The position numbers and the translations under genes were made by a program. The notes beneath the pieces were generated by a model. It saw only the letters and a program-made list of their open reading frames with translations, made no database searches and had not been told where the DNA came from. Below are positions 8,361 to 17,329 of a stretch of DNA of 64,000 nucleotides, piece after piece (position 1 is the stretch's first letter; every line of letters starts with the position of its first letter). Origin of the DNA: Chroococcidiopsis thermalis PCC 7203 (GTDB lineage Bacteria > Cyanobacteriota > Cyanobacteriia > Cyanobacteriales > Chroococcidiopsidaceae). The stretch lies in contig NC_019695.1 of NCBI RefSeq assembly GCF_000317125.1, forward strand, positions 2,406,336-2,470,335, read 5' to 3'.

Positions 8361-9422
8361 TTACAATTTTGATGGATTTAACAGTGCTGTTTTAAAGGCT
8401 TGAGCTAACTTTTGCAGAGCAATTAGGCGATCGCTGGGAGACAGAAAACATTTCTGCTTATCGAGAGGTAGATCGAGAGGATTGTAAATCATAGTGGCAG
8501 AGGGAGTATTATTAGCATCAACAATGTACAATCGTCGATCTCTTCTATCTCTGAGTATGTCTAATTCGCCATAATCCAGTCCTAATTTTTGGCAAAAACA
8601 TAAAATTTTACTAATTTCTACTTCAGAAAAAATGTCTTGAGCCTCCGCTAACCGTACCGAAATTAGGTGAGCAAAAGATCTACCAAAGCGATGTTCGACT
8701 GGGAAGTATTTTAAATAAACAAAGGGAATTATATATTTAAATACCGGAACTCTTAGTAGTAGTACTTTGCCGTCTTCTACTTCATTATCGATGAGTTTGT
8801 TATAAACAATACCTGGTTCTACTGTGTCAATCGGACAAGAAATTATCTTGCCGTCGTGCTGACCGTTTAGGTCGGATTTCATCACGCATTGTCCGGTATA
8901 TGTCAGCGGATCTACAGTGACGCTGTAACCAAACACAGTATGAAATACTCGATCTACATATGTTTTGCTAATATTTTCGCAGTTTATATTGACAATGCTA
9001 AGAATTGGATTTTGAACTGATAATCGAAATAGTACGTAATCCTTTGGGGAAAAAGTTGCATCTTTCCACTTAATGCATAGATCGAAAGCTGCTTCGGGGT
9101 TATTAGTGACGTTATAACCTAGAAAGAGGCAGATATAGTAAATTGCCCCAGAAGTAGGAAACTCTGGGTAGAACAAGATTGTTTTTCTATTAGCAATTAA
9201 CTTTTTAGTTGTTACTACTTGATTTCGGAAAAGATTTGATAGCTGCCGATCTATTACGGTAGAAAGATTATACTTGTACGTTCTATATAAATGAAGTAAG
9301 GGAAAAGGTATGTATGTTTGTAGTAGTTTGGCGATCGCTGGGATTGATTTGAACCCAAACAAGCGTAGTAGAGCAAAAACTATCTTCACATACTTACCCT
9401 GTGATTTATGTATTTGTGACAT
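8361..9422 (-). CDS. ATP-grasp-like protein, possible amino-acid ligase of the polysaccharide locus
   Basis: A 353-residue protein. The C-terminal part shows LDYGELDILRDRRDRRLYIVDANNTP (Asp 288, Asp 302, Asn 304), which resembles the metal-binding end of ATP-grasp ligases, where an acidic residue and a DxN pair hold Mg-ATP. The N-terminal part has a Rossmann-like FYPEFPTSGAIYYICLFLGY stretch. I could not find a clear glycine-rich lid, so the call is tentative. It lies 29 bp downstream of an Asp/Glu racemase-like gene, and I infer the pair may make and attach a D-amino acid to the sugar unit. It could instead be an unrelated cyanobacterial family protein with a similar tail. Confidence 0.5.
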   Translation of the reverse strand: MSQIHKSQGKYVKIVFALLRLFGFKSIPAIAKLLQTYIPFPLLHLYRTYKYNLSTVIDRQLSNLFRNQVVTTKKLIANRKTILFYPEFPTSGAIYYICLFLGYNVTNNPEAAFDLCIKWKDATFSPKDYVLFRLSVQNPILSIVNINCENISKTYVDRVFHTVFGYSVTVDPLTYTGQCVMKSDLNGQHDGKIISCPIDTVEPGIVYNKLIDNEVEDGKVLLLRVPVFKYIIPFVYLKYFPVEHRFGRSFAHLISVRLAEAQDIFSEVEISKILCFCQKLGLDYGELDILRDRRDRRLYIVDANNTPSATMIYNPLDLPLDKQKCFLSPSDRLIALQKLAQAFKTALLNPSKL

Positions 9423-9451
9423 ATTGACCGTCCAATAAAAACTGGTTTTGG

Positions 9452-10216
9452 TTAACGCTCATTGAAGGAATAAATAGGCGATCGCCTTCTCGAATCGACA
9501 GTTATAAAATCTGCATCGTGTGGTTGTAAATCGATGAATCTTCTTAAATTTGTTGCTATAATTAAGAGCGGATCTACGATGCGATAATATTGGGCATGAT
9601 GTTGGATAAGGTACTTTGCAAGCAAGTGAAATTCAGTACATCCGGCAATAAAAGAATTTACTTCATATTTATTTAGTAATGTATTGAGGAAAACCAGAGC
9701 TGATTTCTGAATACCTTCTTTTTTTATTTGATAAATCAGATTGTGAATCTGTTTATGCTCTGCTTGCGGAACAATTATGTATGGTTCAGCCCATTTCCAC
9801 AATCTATGTTGTTGAAAAATACATGCATTTAGCGTTCCTTGCGTACAGAGTAAAAGTTGATGTTCTTGCCTATTTAAGACTTCTTCTAGAATTAAATCGA
9901 CCAAAGACACGATCTTCTCTCTCAAAATTGATGGAACCTTGGGAAGAAAATAATGTATAGTTATACAAGGGATGACAATCTTATCAACACCCAATAAGTA
10001 AAGTGTTTCTAGAACTGTAATTAGATCGTTAAGTAATAACTCATCTAAGCCATTAGCGATCGCTTCCGTGCGATCGGGAATTGTCGGATCGGAGTAAAGA
10101 AAACATGCAGGCATTTCTTGTTCTCTATCGGCAAGATTAAACTCATAGATTGTTTTTAAAAACTCCGCAGACGCAAGGGGACCCATTCCCCCCAATATTC
10201 CTAAAACTTTTTTCAT
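9452..10216 (-). CDS. Aspartate/glutamate racemase family protein
   Basis: A 254-residue protein of the Asp/Glu/hydantoin racemase superfamily, which is cofactor-independent and uses two cysteines. The N terminus KKVLGILGGMGPLASAEFL is classic, and both catalytic Cys are present: Cys 84 in IPCITIHYF and Cys 193 in AGCTEFHLL. The first motif is usually PCNTAH; here Asn is replaced by Ile and Ala by Ile, so substrate preference may differ. The position inside the exopolysaccharide operon, just before an ATP-grasp-like gene, is unusual for an enzyme of cell-wall or amino-acid metabolism and suggests a role in decorating the polymer. Confidence 0.85.
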   Translation of the reverse strand: MKKVLGILGGMGPLASAEFLKTIYEFNLADREQEMPACFLYSDPTIPDRTEAIANGLDELLLNDLITVLETLYLLGVDKIVIPCITIHYFLPKVPSILREKIVSLVDLILEEVLNRQEHQLLLCTQGTLNACIFQQHRLWKWAEPYIIVPQAEHKQIHNLIYQIKKEGIQKSALVFLNTLLNKYEVNSFIAGCTEFHLLAKYLIQHHAQYYRIVDPLLIIATNLRRFIDLQPHDADFITVDSRRRSPIYSFNER

Positions 10217-10319
10217 ACGTTCCTCAACTTTTTTCTAAGGTTCAACAATTTTGCTTGTTTTACTAGCTGGCAGTGATTTTTGCGATCGAGTACTTAGCCT
10301 TCCAAAACTTTGTCAATTC

Positions 10320-12638
10320 TCACGTAGAATTATGAGTATAGCCATTGTATTTAAAAGAAATTTTTTTAGAGGATATGTTATTGTTTTTTAAATTCCTTTT
10401 TCTGAAAGAGACTAAGGAATGATTGAATTTTTCTTCTTTGCTCCAATTATTAATGACCAAACCCAGAGGTTTTTGAGTAGAACGCTCTAATAACTCCTTA
10501 GCAGCATCAGCACTGACGTAGTTAAGTAATCCAGGTCGCGCTACAAATAAAACGCCATCACTCATATGACTCAAAGTGAGAGCATCAGCTGCATGGCTGA
10601 AAGCAGGCGCATCGATAATTACAAAATCGTAGCGAGCAGCAAAATAATCAATTAATAAAGCCATCCGTGGAGAGTCTAGCAGAGCTATAGGTTTAGGCGG
10701 TATGACTCCAGCCGTCAAAATATCTAAATTAGCCACATCAGACTTTTCTATGACCTCAAATCCAGCTTGACCGCTTAGAATATTGCTTAAACCAGATGTA
10801 TTAGACAATCTCCAAATTTGGTGCTGTATTGGATGGTGCATATTTGCATCTACTAACAGAACTTTACGTCCTATTTCTGCCATAGTTGCGGCTAAATTAG
10901 CTGAAATTGTAGACTTACCTTCTTTAGAGATAGAGCTTGTTACCACAATTGTTTTGAAGGCTTTATTAGAGTTTTTTAAACTACTGAAAAAAGTTCCGAT
11001 ACTGAGAGATGGCTTAATTTTTCTTTTTGCGTGAGTGGCTTGAATCGATATACTATCTGCTGGATGTAATAGATGAAAAAATTTTAGATTAGCCTGAAGG
11101 ATATTGAATGCCTCACTGATGGGAGAATCAGGCATTTCTCTTACAAAAACTGGTGGAATATTTTGCTGTTCATCCTGACGATGACTATTAACTTTTTTCC
11201 CAAACTGAGGAATATCACCTACTACTGCGTAGCCAAAAACTTTTTTGACTTCTTGAAGTGATTTAATAGATTTGTCCGTTATTTCTAAAATTAGAACGGC
11301 AATTGTAGAAAGAAAAATTCCTGATAAAATTCCTAAAATGACGATCGAAGCTGGTTTGCGAATAGAAGCTTTTGTAGGAACTAAGGCGTTTTCAATTATA
11401 GTAGCATTACCTGTGTTTTGGTTTTCTGCCAACCGCACTTCTTGAAATTTCTGTAACAAGGTTTGGTAAGTAGACTGAGCTGCTGCTAGTCTTCGCTGTA
11501 GCTCTCGCTGTTCCTGTTCTAATTTGGGTAGAGTCGTGAGTCGTTTTTTAAAGCTAGATTGAGCTTTAGATAATGAAGCCAAACGACTATGTATAGCCAA
11601 GCGCGTTCCTTCCGTAGCAGCAAAATTTTCAATCAGTTTTTGTTGACTTTCTCCAATTTGTAAACTCCGCTTGGATATTTGTGTATGAGTCCCAAGTGCT
11701 TGTTGAACGCGATCGTGCAATAATGAATTGAGGCTATCTCTTTCATGCTTTAGACTGATAATCGTAGGATTATTGTCTGAGAAGCGATTTTGTTGGACTA
11801 CTATTTGACTTTCTACTTGTTGTAATTCTTCCAGAACTTTTTGCACCCCTAAAGACTGATTGAGAGAGTTTATAGCCAAGGCATCCTTTGAAGTCATGCC
11901 TACTTTCTGTTGAAGATTTACTGACCGAGTAGTAGCATCAGCAAGGTCAGCTTCAGTTTGCTTGATTTTGTTTTCTAACTCCTCAATAATTTTGACTGCC
12001 GATTTAGCTTCCTCATCCAAAGCTACGACTTGATTTTTTTCCTTAAATTGGCGCAAAGCTACTTCTACCTGACGGACACTAGCTTCAGCTATGGGTAATT
12101 GCTTGGCAATAAATTTATTCGCCGTAACAGCTTCAGTGCGATTAGCAAGTAAATTTCTAGTGATGTAAAGGTTCATGAGTTTGTTGACTACTACCGCAGC
12201 TTGTGTAGAATCATGACTTTTATAAGAAATTACTAACATATCTGTTGCTCCAATATTTTTTACATCGAGCTGTTGTTTGATAATTGTTTGTGGGTCTAGA
12301 AAAGTGCCGTTTTGGTCTTTTAAGTTAAGGGTACTAATCGTCTGTTGTACCAGAGGAATAGAACGAATAATCTCTATTTCTGTATTGAGAGGACTGCTCT
12401 TTGCTGCTAGCGGAGGATCTAATTCTCCTAATTGTTGACCTACTCCTGTTAGAGAAGGAGTACGGCTAACTTTTAATAGGAGTTTTCCTTGAGCTTCGTA
12501 TTCAGGTTGTTGCAAACATGCTACTAAGGTTGCAAGGACAGAAACTAATCCAAAAGTAGCTACAGCAGGTATCCAATTGCGTTTTAGGCTCTCCCAATAC
12601 TTTTGCAAATCTAAATTAAGATGTTCTTGAGATTCCAT
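10320..12638 (-). CDS. GumC/Wzc-type polysaccharide co-polymerase with BY-kinase domain
   Basis: A 772-residue inner-membrane protein. The Wzz domain begins after residue 10 with a first membrane helix near 20-45 (WIPAVATFGLVSVLATLVACL), a long periplasmic coiled-coil part (about 150-400), a second helix near 430-450, and a cytoplasmic ATPase domain. Walker A is SKEGKST (571-577) and Walker B FVIIDAP (672-678). The Walker A' motif reads VLLVDANMHH (593-602), so the usual second Asp is Asn 599 and the Arg is His. The C-terminal tail has only two Tyr (YNGY). It should set chain length and export; its kinase activity is doubtful. Confidence 0.9.
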   Translation of the reverse strand: MESQEHLNLDLQKYWESLKRNWIPAVATFGLVSVLATLVACLQQPEYEAQGKLLLKVSRTPSLTGVGQQLGELDPPLAAKSSPLNTEIEIIRSIPLVQQTISTLNLKDQNGTFLDPQTIIKQQLDVKNIGATDMLVISYKSHDSTQAAVVVNKLMNLYITRNLLANRTEAVTANKFIAKQLPIAEASVRQVEVALRQFKEKNQVVALDEEAKSAVKIIEELENKIKQTEADLADATTRSVNLQQKVGMTSKDALAINSLNQSLGVQKVLEELQQVESQIVVQQNRFSDNNPTIISLKHERDSLNSLLHDRVQQALGTHTQISKRSLQIGESQQKLIENFAATEGTRLAIHSRLASLSKAQSSFKKRLTTLPKLEQEQRELQRRLAAAQSTYQTLLQKFQEVRLAENQNTGNATIIENALVPTKASIRKPASIVILGILSGIFLSTIAVLILEITDKSIKSLQEVKKVFGYAVVGDIPQFGKKVNSHRQDEQQNIPPVFVREMPDSPISEAFNILQANLKFFHLLHPADSISIQATHAKRKIKPSLSIGTFFSSLKNSNKAFKTIVVTSSISKEGKSTISANLAATMAEIGRKVLLVDANMHHPIQHQIWRLSNTSGLSNILSGQAGFEVIEKSDVANLDILTAGVIPPKPIALLDSPRMALLIDYFAARYDFVIIDAPAFSHAADALTLSHMSDGVLFVARPGLLNYVSADAAKELLERSTQKPLGLVINNWSKEEKFNHSLVSFRKRNLKNNNISSKKISFKYNGYTHNST

Positions 12639-12672
12639 AAGATCTTTTTAATACATAAGCGATAAGTATTTT

Positions 12673-14103
12673 TCAGTAAGCTCCTGTTTTCTGAGCTACA
12701 GTCACAATCGTTTTTAGCAAAATCTGTAAATCCAACCACAAAGACCAGTTTTCTATATAGAAAATATCCAAAAGCAGAACATCTTTAAAGTTAGTAATTT
12801 CTGAACGACCGGATGTTTGCCAAAGACCAGTTATTCCTGGTAAAACTTCGTGGCGAATTAATTGAGTTTCCGAAAGTTGCTCAATGTCCCTGAGCGGTAG
12901 CGGGCGAGGACCAACTAAACTCATTTCACCACAAATTACGTTGAATACTTGGGGCAGTTCATCTAAACTATAACGTCTTAAAACACGTCCAACTTTTGTA
13001 AGGCGAGGGTCATTTTTAATCTTAAATAATATACCGTCATTCATTTCATTAAAGTTTTCCAATTCCTTTTGAAGCTTGTCTGCATTATTAACCATTGTTC
13101 TAAATTTCCAAACATTGAAGTGTTTACCATGTAAACCTACGCGAGTCTGTTGATAAAATATAGAACCGGGAGAATCTAGTTTAATTAAAAGCGCGATCGC
13201 TAGATATAGAGGTGATAAAACTAAGATAATTAGAACGGCTAGGCAAAAGTCAAAACAGCGCTTGATCCGAAAATCTAATCCTGCAATTAATGGAGGAGAA
13301 AGTTTGAAGAAGGGTATGCCGCTTTTTAGTGATAAAAATGCTCCCATTTTCTCCTCTACAATTTCTTCTAAGCTAAGTGGCAAAATATTGAGTGTTATGC
13401 CATGATTACGCAATCTCCAATAAAGAAACATTCTTTGCTCTATTTTGTGCCAAGAACAGACAAATACTTCAACTGCTCCTGAGCTAGTAATTTCATCAAC
13501 TATTTTGTCTACACCATATTTCTCTAATGCGTAAATTGGCAAATATCCTATAATTCTGTAATGATTTTCTTGTACTAATAACTGGGTAGCTTTTTCAATA
13601 TCTGTAGGAAAACCAATAATGAAAATTGGATTACAGATTGTACCTTGTTGGCGTAGCTTGTTAGTAGTAAAGTTCGCGCACAGTCGTCCAGCCAAAGAGA
13701 ACAATACGCTGAGTAACCAAGCCCAAAAGAAAGTAGACCAGGGAATGAAATGATGTGATTGATAGGAAAAGACAATCGATAGTAGCAAAAGATGCGATAA
13801 AGTTAGGGCTTCGATTGAGCTTACATATTTACAATATTCTTCATTAGAGTTATATAATCCTCGTGCTACCATTATCCCAATATGAGCAATCGGAATCGGT
13901 AAAAGTAAGTTATTCAACTTCCAGGGAAAATCTAGAGGAGTGCAAAGAGTCTGGGTGGTATGCCATGCCAGAGATAGAAGTATGTAATCTACTAAAACTA
14001 GTATGATGCGTTGCACCCAATCTACACCAATTCCCTTACTTAAGGTTGTAAAGATAGGTGCGCGAAGATCTAAATTAGCGGCTGGAGAAGCGATCTTAAC
14101 CAT
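12673..14103 (-). CDS. Polyprenyl-phosphate sugar-1-phosphate transferase (exopolysaccharide initiating enzyme)
   Basis: A 476-residue member of the WcaJ/WbaP/CpsE family that starts synthesis by moving sugar-1-phosphate from UDP-sugar to undecaprenyl phosphate. The N-terminal half has four to five hydrophobic segments and a degenerate Rossmann part. The C-terminal catalytic domain shows FRIKRCFDFCLAVLIILVLSP, VWKFRTMVNNAD, LRRYSLDELPQVFNVI, MSLVGPRPLPLRD and GITGLWQTSGRSE, and ends in GAY as is typical. It is the first gene of the minus-strand locus, with an 830-bp spacer upstream that likely holds the operon promoter. Confidence 0.92.
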   Translation of the reverse strand: MVKIASPAANLDLRAPIFTTLSKGIGVDWVQRIILVLVDYILLSLAWHTTQTLCTPLDFPWKLNNLLLPIPIAHIGIMVARGLYNSNEEYCKYVSSIEALTLSHLLLLSIVFSYQSHHFIPWSTFFWAWLLSVLFSLAGRLCANFTTNKLRQQGTICNPIFIIGFPTDIEKATQLLVQENHYRIIGYLPIYALEKYGVDKIVDEITSSGAVEVFVCSWHKIEQRMFLYWRLRNHGITLNILPLSLEEIVEEKMGAFLSLKSGIPFFKLSPPLIAGLDFRIKRCFDFCLAVLIILVLSPLYLAIALLIKLDSPGSIFYQQTRVGLHGKHFNVWKFRTMVNNADKLQKELENFNEMNDGILFKIKNDPRLTKVGRVLRRYSLDELPQVFNVICGEMSLVGPRPLPLRDIEQLSETQLIRHEVLPGITGLWQTSGRSEITNFKDVLLLDIFYIENWSLWLDLQILLKTIVTVAQKTGAY

Positions 14104-14937
14104 CTCTAATTCCTTTCTGAATACGTACTAAGTTCTAGAATTACTATTGTTGAAAACATGCGTAATAGACCTATTGCTTGACTTAATTGCATTACCGTTC
14201 TCATAAAGATTTATGAAATTGAATTAATGATTTGGAATCATTTTTTACTTGAGGTAGCATTTTGGTTACTTACTTTTAGTTTGTGCCATCGTACTACCAG
14301 AAGCTCGGAGAGCCAACTAAGTAGTACGTGCAATCGTTGACAACTAAGCTATGGCATGAAATCCGTTCTGTTTGTAAGTTTCTTTGTCTTAATAGTCACT
14401 ACAGTTACTTGAATGTTGAATTTGATACCTTAGCTTAGAGCTAAAAAAGTGAAAAACTTGGAACAAAATCAGACATTATTGATATGGGTTTAATTCCGGG
14501 GTTGTGTTGCAAAAATCGGTGCTGAGCAGATATCATATTCTTTTTAGGCAAAATATTTTGTCTTAATGAACCCTAACCATCCCTCTCAGTAGGGACATTT
14601 TTAAATGCGAAATTATTCTGCCATGCGTGAAGTCGTAAGTCGTTTGCAACAGGTGTGGCGTTAGAAGCACTCTCCCAACAGAGTAGTGTGCTGAAAGCTT
14701 TTTGGGCAAAAACTAGGAAAGCACTTTACTCGTGCTGAAGCACGCCTCTATACTCTAGGTTAGTATCATTAGACCTCCTGCGTGAATACTTGAATTGTCA
14801 TCCACACGCGCAGCGAAACATCTGGGAGATTCTTCACTACACTGCGTTGCGTACCCTTCGGGAAGGCTTCGCCAACAGAATGACATCCATGATTTTTTGA
14901 TTCATGCAGGAGGTCTATTGTTTGCATCGTTCAGAGC
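14104..14937. other. Long spacer between exopolysaccharide and MocA/XdhC blocks
   Basis: About 830 bp with no supportable gene. The part next to the sugar-transferase gene is AT-rich and probably holds the promoter of the exopolysaccharide operon. The part near 14771-14916 is a repeat-like element with inverted ends, listed separately, that contains the dispersed CCCTTCGGGAAGGCTTCGCC motif. No tRNA or riboswitch was recognised. Confidence 0.5.
14771..14916. mobile_element. MITE-like element, 146 bp, with 17-bp terminal inverted repeats
   Basis: The left end AGACCTCCTGCGTGAAT (14771-14787) and the right end ATTCATGCAGGAGGTCT (14900-14916) are complementary at 16 of 17 positions. ATT lies directly outside each end and could be a 3-bp target duplication. 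The interior has no open frame of note and holds CCCTTCGGGAAGGCTTCGCC (about 14854-14873), a motif dispersed in many cyanobacterial genomes. The size and structure fit a non-autonomous miniature transposable element. Confidence 0.6.
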
Positions 14938-15552
14938 TTAACCCTCTGTCCGGTGCTTGGAAATCACTTCAGATTCCAATTGTTGAAGGTCGTCCTTAGT
15001 ATCGATATCATGTGGATTACCGATGCGATCGCAACTGACTTCCACAACTGAGTAAACTCGCATCAACTGTCTGGCTCCTTCGTCCCCCTCAAGTTTCATG
15101 GCATCAAACCACAACGAACGAGCCAGGAGGACGGGGTTGCGCCGAGATCCTTCATAGGTAGCTACAACAAAAGAAGCTCCTTCATGGTATGCAGCTACGA
15201 GACGACGATAACAAGCAGCCGTCACGAATGGTTGGTCGGCAAGTCCAATGCAGAGAGCATCAATAGATTTATTCGGCTCTAACATCCACAGAGCTTGTTT
15301 TAGACTTGAAGCAATTCCACTTTGCCATTGTAGGTTATGTACTATACTCACTCCTGGTAAGGCTGCGGCGGCTACTTGCTGGGAATTGTAACCGACGACA
15401 AGTAAAATTGGGGCAAGACCGCTATCATCAGCAGCCTTAAGAGCATAGGAAACTAGCGATCGCCCCCTAAACATTGCTAAAGGTTTAGGAAAATTCCCGC
15501 CAAACCGAGAACCTCTACCAGCAGCAAGGATAGCAATAGCAACCTGTCCCAT
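14938..15552 (-). CDS. MocA/MobA-like molybdopterin nucleotidyltransferase family protein
   Basis: About 204 residues. The N terminus AIAILAAGRGSRFGGNFPKPL is the NTP-transferase loop, followed by LADQPFVT, RRNPVLLARSLW and GDEGARQLM, as in MocA, which makes molybdopterin cytosine dinucleotide for xanthine-dehydrogenase-type enzymes. The frame stays open upstream to 15615, which would overlap XdhC; ATG at 15552 (MGQVAIAIL) starts just before the conserved loop and 4 bp after the XdhC stop, so I chose it. Context next to XdhC and a CoxS-type protein supports a molybdenum-cofactor role. Other sugar-nucleotidyltransferase roles are less likely. Confidence 0.82.
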   Translation of the reverse strand: MGQVAIAILAAGRGSRFGGNFPKPLAMFRGRSLVSYALKAADDSGLAPILLVVGYNSQQVAAAALPGVSIVHNLQWQSGIASSLKQALWMLEPNKSIDALCIGLADQPFVTAACYRRLVAAYHEGASFVVATYEGSRRNPVLLARSLWFDAMKLEGDEGARQLMRVYSVVEVSCDRIGNPHDIDTKDDLQQLESEVISKHRTEG

Positions 15553-15556
15553 GTGC

Positions 15557-16672
15557 TTACTTGACGTGAATTGATTTTTGTTGGGTCTGAGAAAGCCTAC
15601 AGCCGCTACGTCCACTCTTAAGCGCGATAACTTCAGCCATAATTGACACAGCCGTCTCTTCTAAAGAGTTAGCACCAATGTCTAGCCCAATTGGGGCGCA
15701 AATCCGAGCCAGTTCAGTTTCAGTGAGTCCAGCTTCCTTCAGACGACGAATTCGATCTGCGGTGGCTTTGCGGCTTCCCATCGCGCCAATGTAAGCTGCT
15801 GGTGTTCGTACTGCGGCTATGAGCGCAGGAACATCAAACTTAGGATCGTGAGTGAGTACGGTAATAATGGTACGAGCGTCTATCTGGATGCTTTGGAGAT
15901 ACTGACCGGGCGAGTTCACCACGATCTCGTCAGCTTCAGGAAAGCGTGCTGGTGTGGCAAAGCGAGACCGAGCGTCACATACGGTTATTCGGTAGCCTAA
16001 TATCTTACCTAGCTTGCAAAGCGATCGCGCAAAATCAACAGCCCCGATCGCAATGAAGTGCGGTTGGGGTACAAAGGACTCAATAAAAATTGCCACATCC
16101 GCCTGCCCGCATTCGCCGTTAGCACCGTAGTAGCTCAAGTTTTTCCATCCCTGAGTTAACATCCTTTGAGTGTTACGAGACACCACCTGGTCTAGCTCTG
16201 CGTTGCCAAGAGAACCAGCGATCGCACCGCGATCGGTCACTAACATCTTAGCTCCAACATTCGTCCCCTCAACTAACGTACAGAGTGCTATAGGCTGCTC
16301 TGATGCTTTGCAGATGGCATCAAAGACAAAATTCATTGGCAGCTCGCTCCCAAAGCACTTTTGCATGAGGGGTTCCACGAAAACTTGAATAGTGCCTCCA
16401 CAGGTCAAACCAACCACAAAGCCCAGTTCGTCAGCCACTCCATATGTTAATAGCCGTGGCTGATTCAGCGCGATCGCTGCTAGTGCTTCCTCAACGACTG
16501 CTCCTTCAACGCACCCGCCACTGATAGAACCAGCGACCTCGCCGCTACTCGATACAGCCATGACAGCTCCAGGTTCTCTGGGACTTGAGCCTTGAGTGCA
16601 GACAACAGTTGCTAGTGCCACAGAGTCACCCTGATTCCACCAGCGTTTGATATCAGCAACAACGTTCCTCAT
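15557..16672 (-). CDS. XdhC/CoxI family molybdenum-cofactor insertion and maturation protein
   Basis: A 371-residue XdhC-type chaperone that handles molybdenum cofactor, including sulfuration and insertion, for xanthine-dehydrogenase-family enzymes. The N-terminal domain has ATVVCTQGSSPREPGAVM and GSISGGCVEGAV (about 22-60); the C-terminal Rossmann domain has FIAIGAVDFARSLCKLGKILGYRITVCDARSRF and YIGAMGSRKATADRIRRL. The usual GAG of the Rossmann loop reads IGAVDF. Its start overlaps the CoxS-type gene's stop by 4 bp (ATGA). No large molybdoenzyme subunit is nearby, so its client must be encoded elsewhere or the operon is incomplete. Confidence 0.9.
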   Translation of the reverse strand: MRNVVADIKRWWNQGDSVALATVVCTQGSSPREPGAVMAVSSSGEVAGSISGGCVEGAVVEEALAAIALNQPRLLTYGVADELGFVVGLTCGGTIQVFVEPLMQKCFGSELPMNFVFDAICKASEQPIALCTLVEGTNVGAKMLVTDRGAIAGSLGNAELDQVVSRNTQRMLTQGWKNLSYYGANGECGQADVAIFIESFVPQPHFIAIGAVDFARSLCKLGKILGYRITVCDARSRFATPARFPEADEIVVNSPGQYLQSIQIDARTIITVLTHDPKFDVPALIAAVRTPAAYIGAMGSRKATADRIRRLKEAGLTETELARICAPIGLDIGANSLEETAVSIMAEVIALKSGRSGCRLSQTQQKSIHVK

Positions 16673-17253
16673 TGACTTTTTGCCTTTAGGGGTACATTAG
16701 CTGTTCGCGCAATTGGTAAACATTCATGAGCCGTTACGGTTTCCGGCTTAGCTATTACAGATTCCATCTGCATTTTTTCTACAGCATTTTTTTCTACAGC
16801 ATAATGTACGGCGCGAACGGCGTTTGGATAGACACCACAGCGGCAAAAGACACCATCCAGCCAATCTCGAATTTCTGCTTCGCTAGGTTTAGGGTTATTT
16901 TGTAATAAATCCATGAGTGACATAATCATAGCTGGCGTGCAGTAACCGCACTGTAGCCCGTGCATGTTCCAGAAACTTTCTTGCAATGCACTAAGTTGAC
17001 CGTTTTGAGCAACGCCTTCAATCGTCATGACATTGCTACCATCAGCTTGAACTGCTAAGACTGTACAGCTTTTGACTGATACGCCATTCAGCATTACTGT
17101 ACAAGCACCACACTGTCCCGTATCGCAGCCACTCTTTGTTCCCGTTAGATTTAGAATATCGCGGAGAAAATCTACAAGTAGCAACCGTGGCTCAACATCT
17201 GTCGTATACTGTTTGCCGTTGACTTTGATGACAGTTTGCATAAGATTTTGCAT
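16669..17253 (-). CDS. CoxS/IorA-type 2Fe-2S subunit of a molybdenum hydroxylase
   Basis: A two-cluster ferredoxin-like small subunit, as in aerobic CO dehydrogenase, xanthine dehydrogenase and isoquinoline oxidoreductase. The plant-type cluster motif GCDTGQCGACTV and a following Cys are present, as is the second-cluster domain LQCGYCTPAMIMS and VFCRCGVYPN. It passes electrons away from a molybdenum site. The frame is open to 17316, but MQNLMQTVIKVNG at 17253 or MQTVIKVNG at 17241 is the natural start; no strong ribosome site separates them. A 40-residue C-terminal extension rich in Glu, Ala and Val follows the conserved domain. No large or FAD subunit is in the window. Confidence 0.88.
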   Translation of the reverse strand: MQNLMQTVIKVNGKQYTTDVEPRLLLVDFLRDILNLTGTKSGCDTGQCGACTVMLNGVSVKSCTVLAVQADGSNVMTIEGVAQNGQLSALQESFWNMHGLQCGYCTPAMIMSLMDLLQNNPKPSEAEIRDWLDGVFCRCGVYPNAVRAVHYAVEKNAVEKMQMESVIAKPETVTAHECLPIARTANVPLKAKSQ

Positions 17254-17329
17254 AAAATTGTTTTTCTGAAAATGTGTTTTTCTAAAAATGAGACGCAGAA
17301 GCGATCGACATAGCAAAATAGCTTTTCGT

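Noticed and set aside
16669-17316. Extended N terminus of the CoxS-type protein from ATG at 17316
   Set aside because: The extra 21 residues are basic and unlike the family, which starts close to MQTVIKVNGK.
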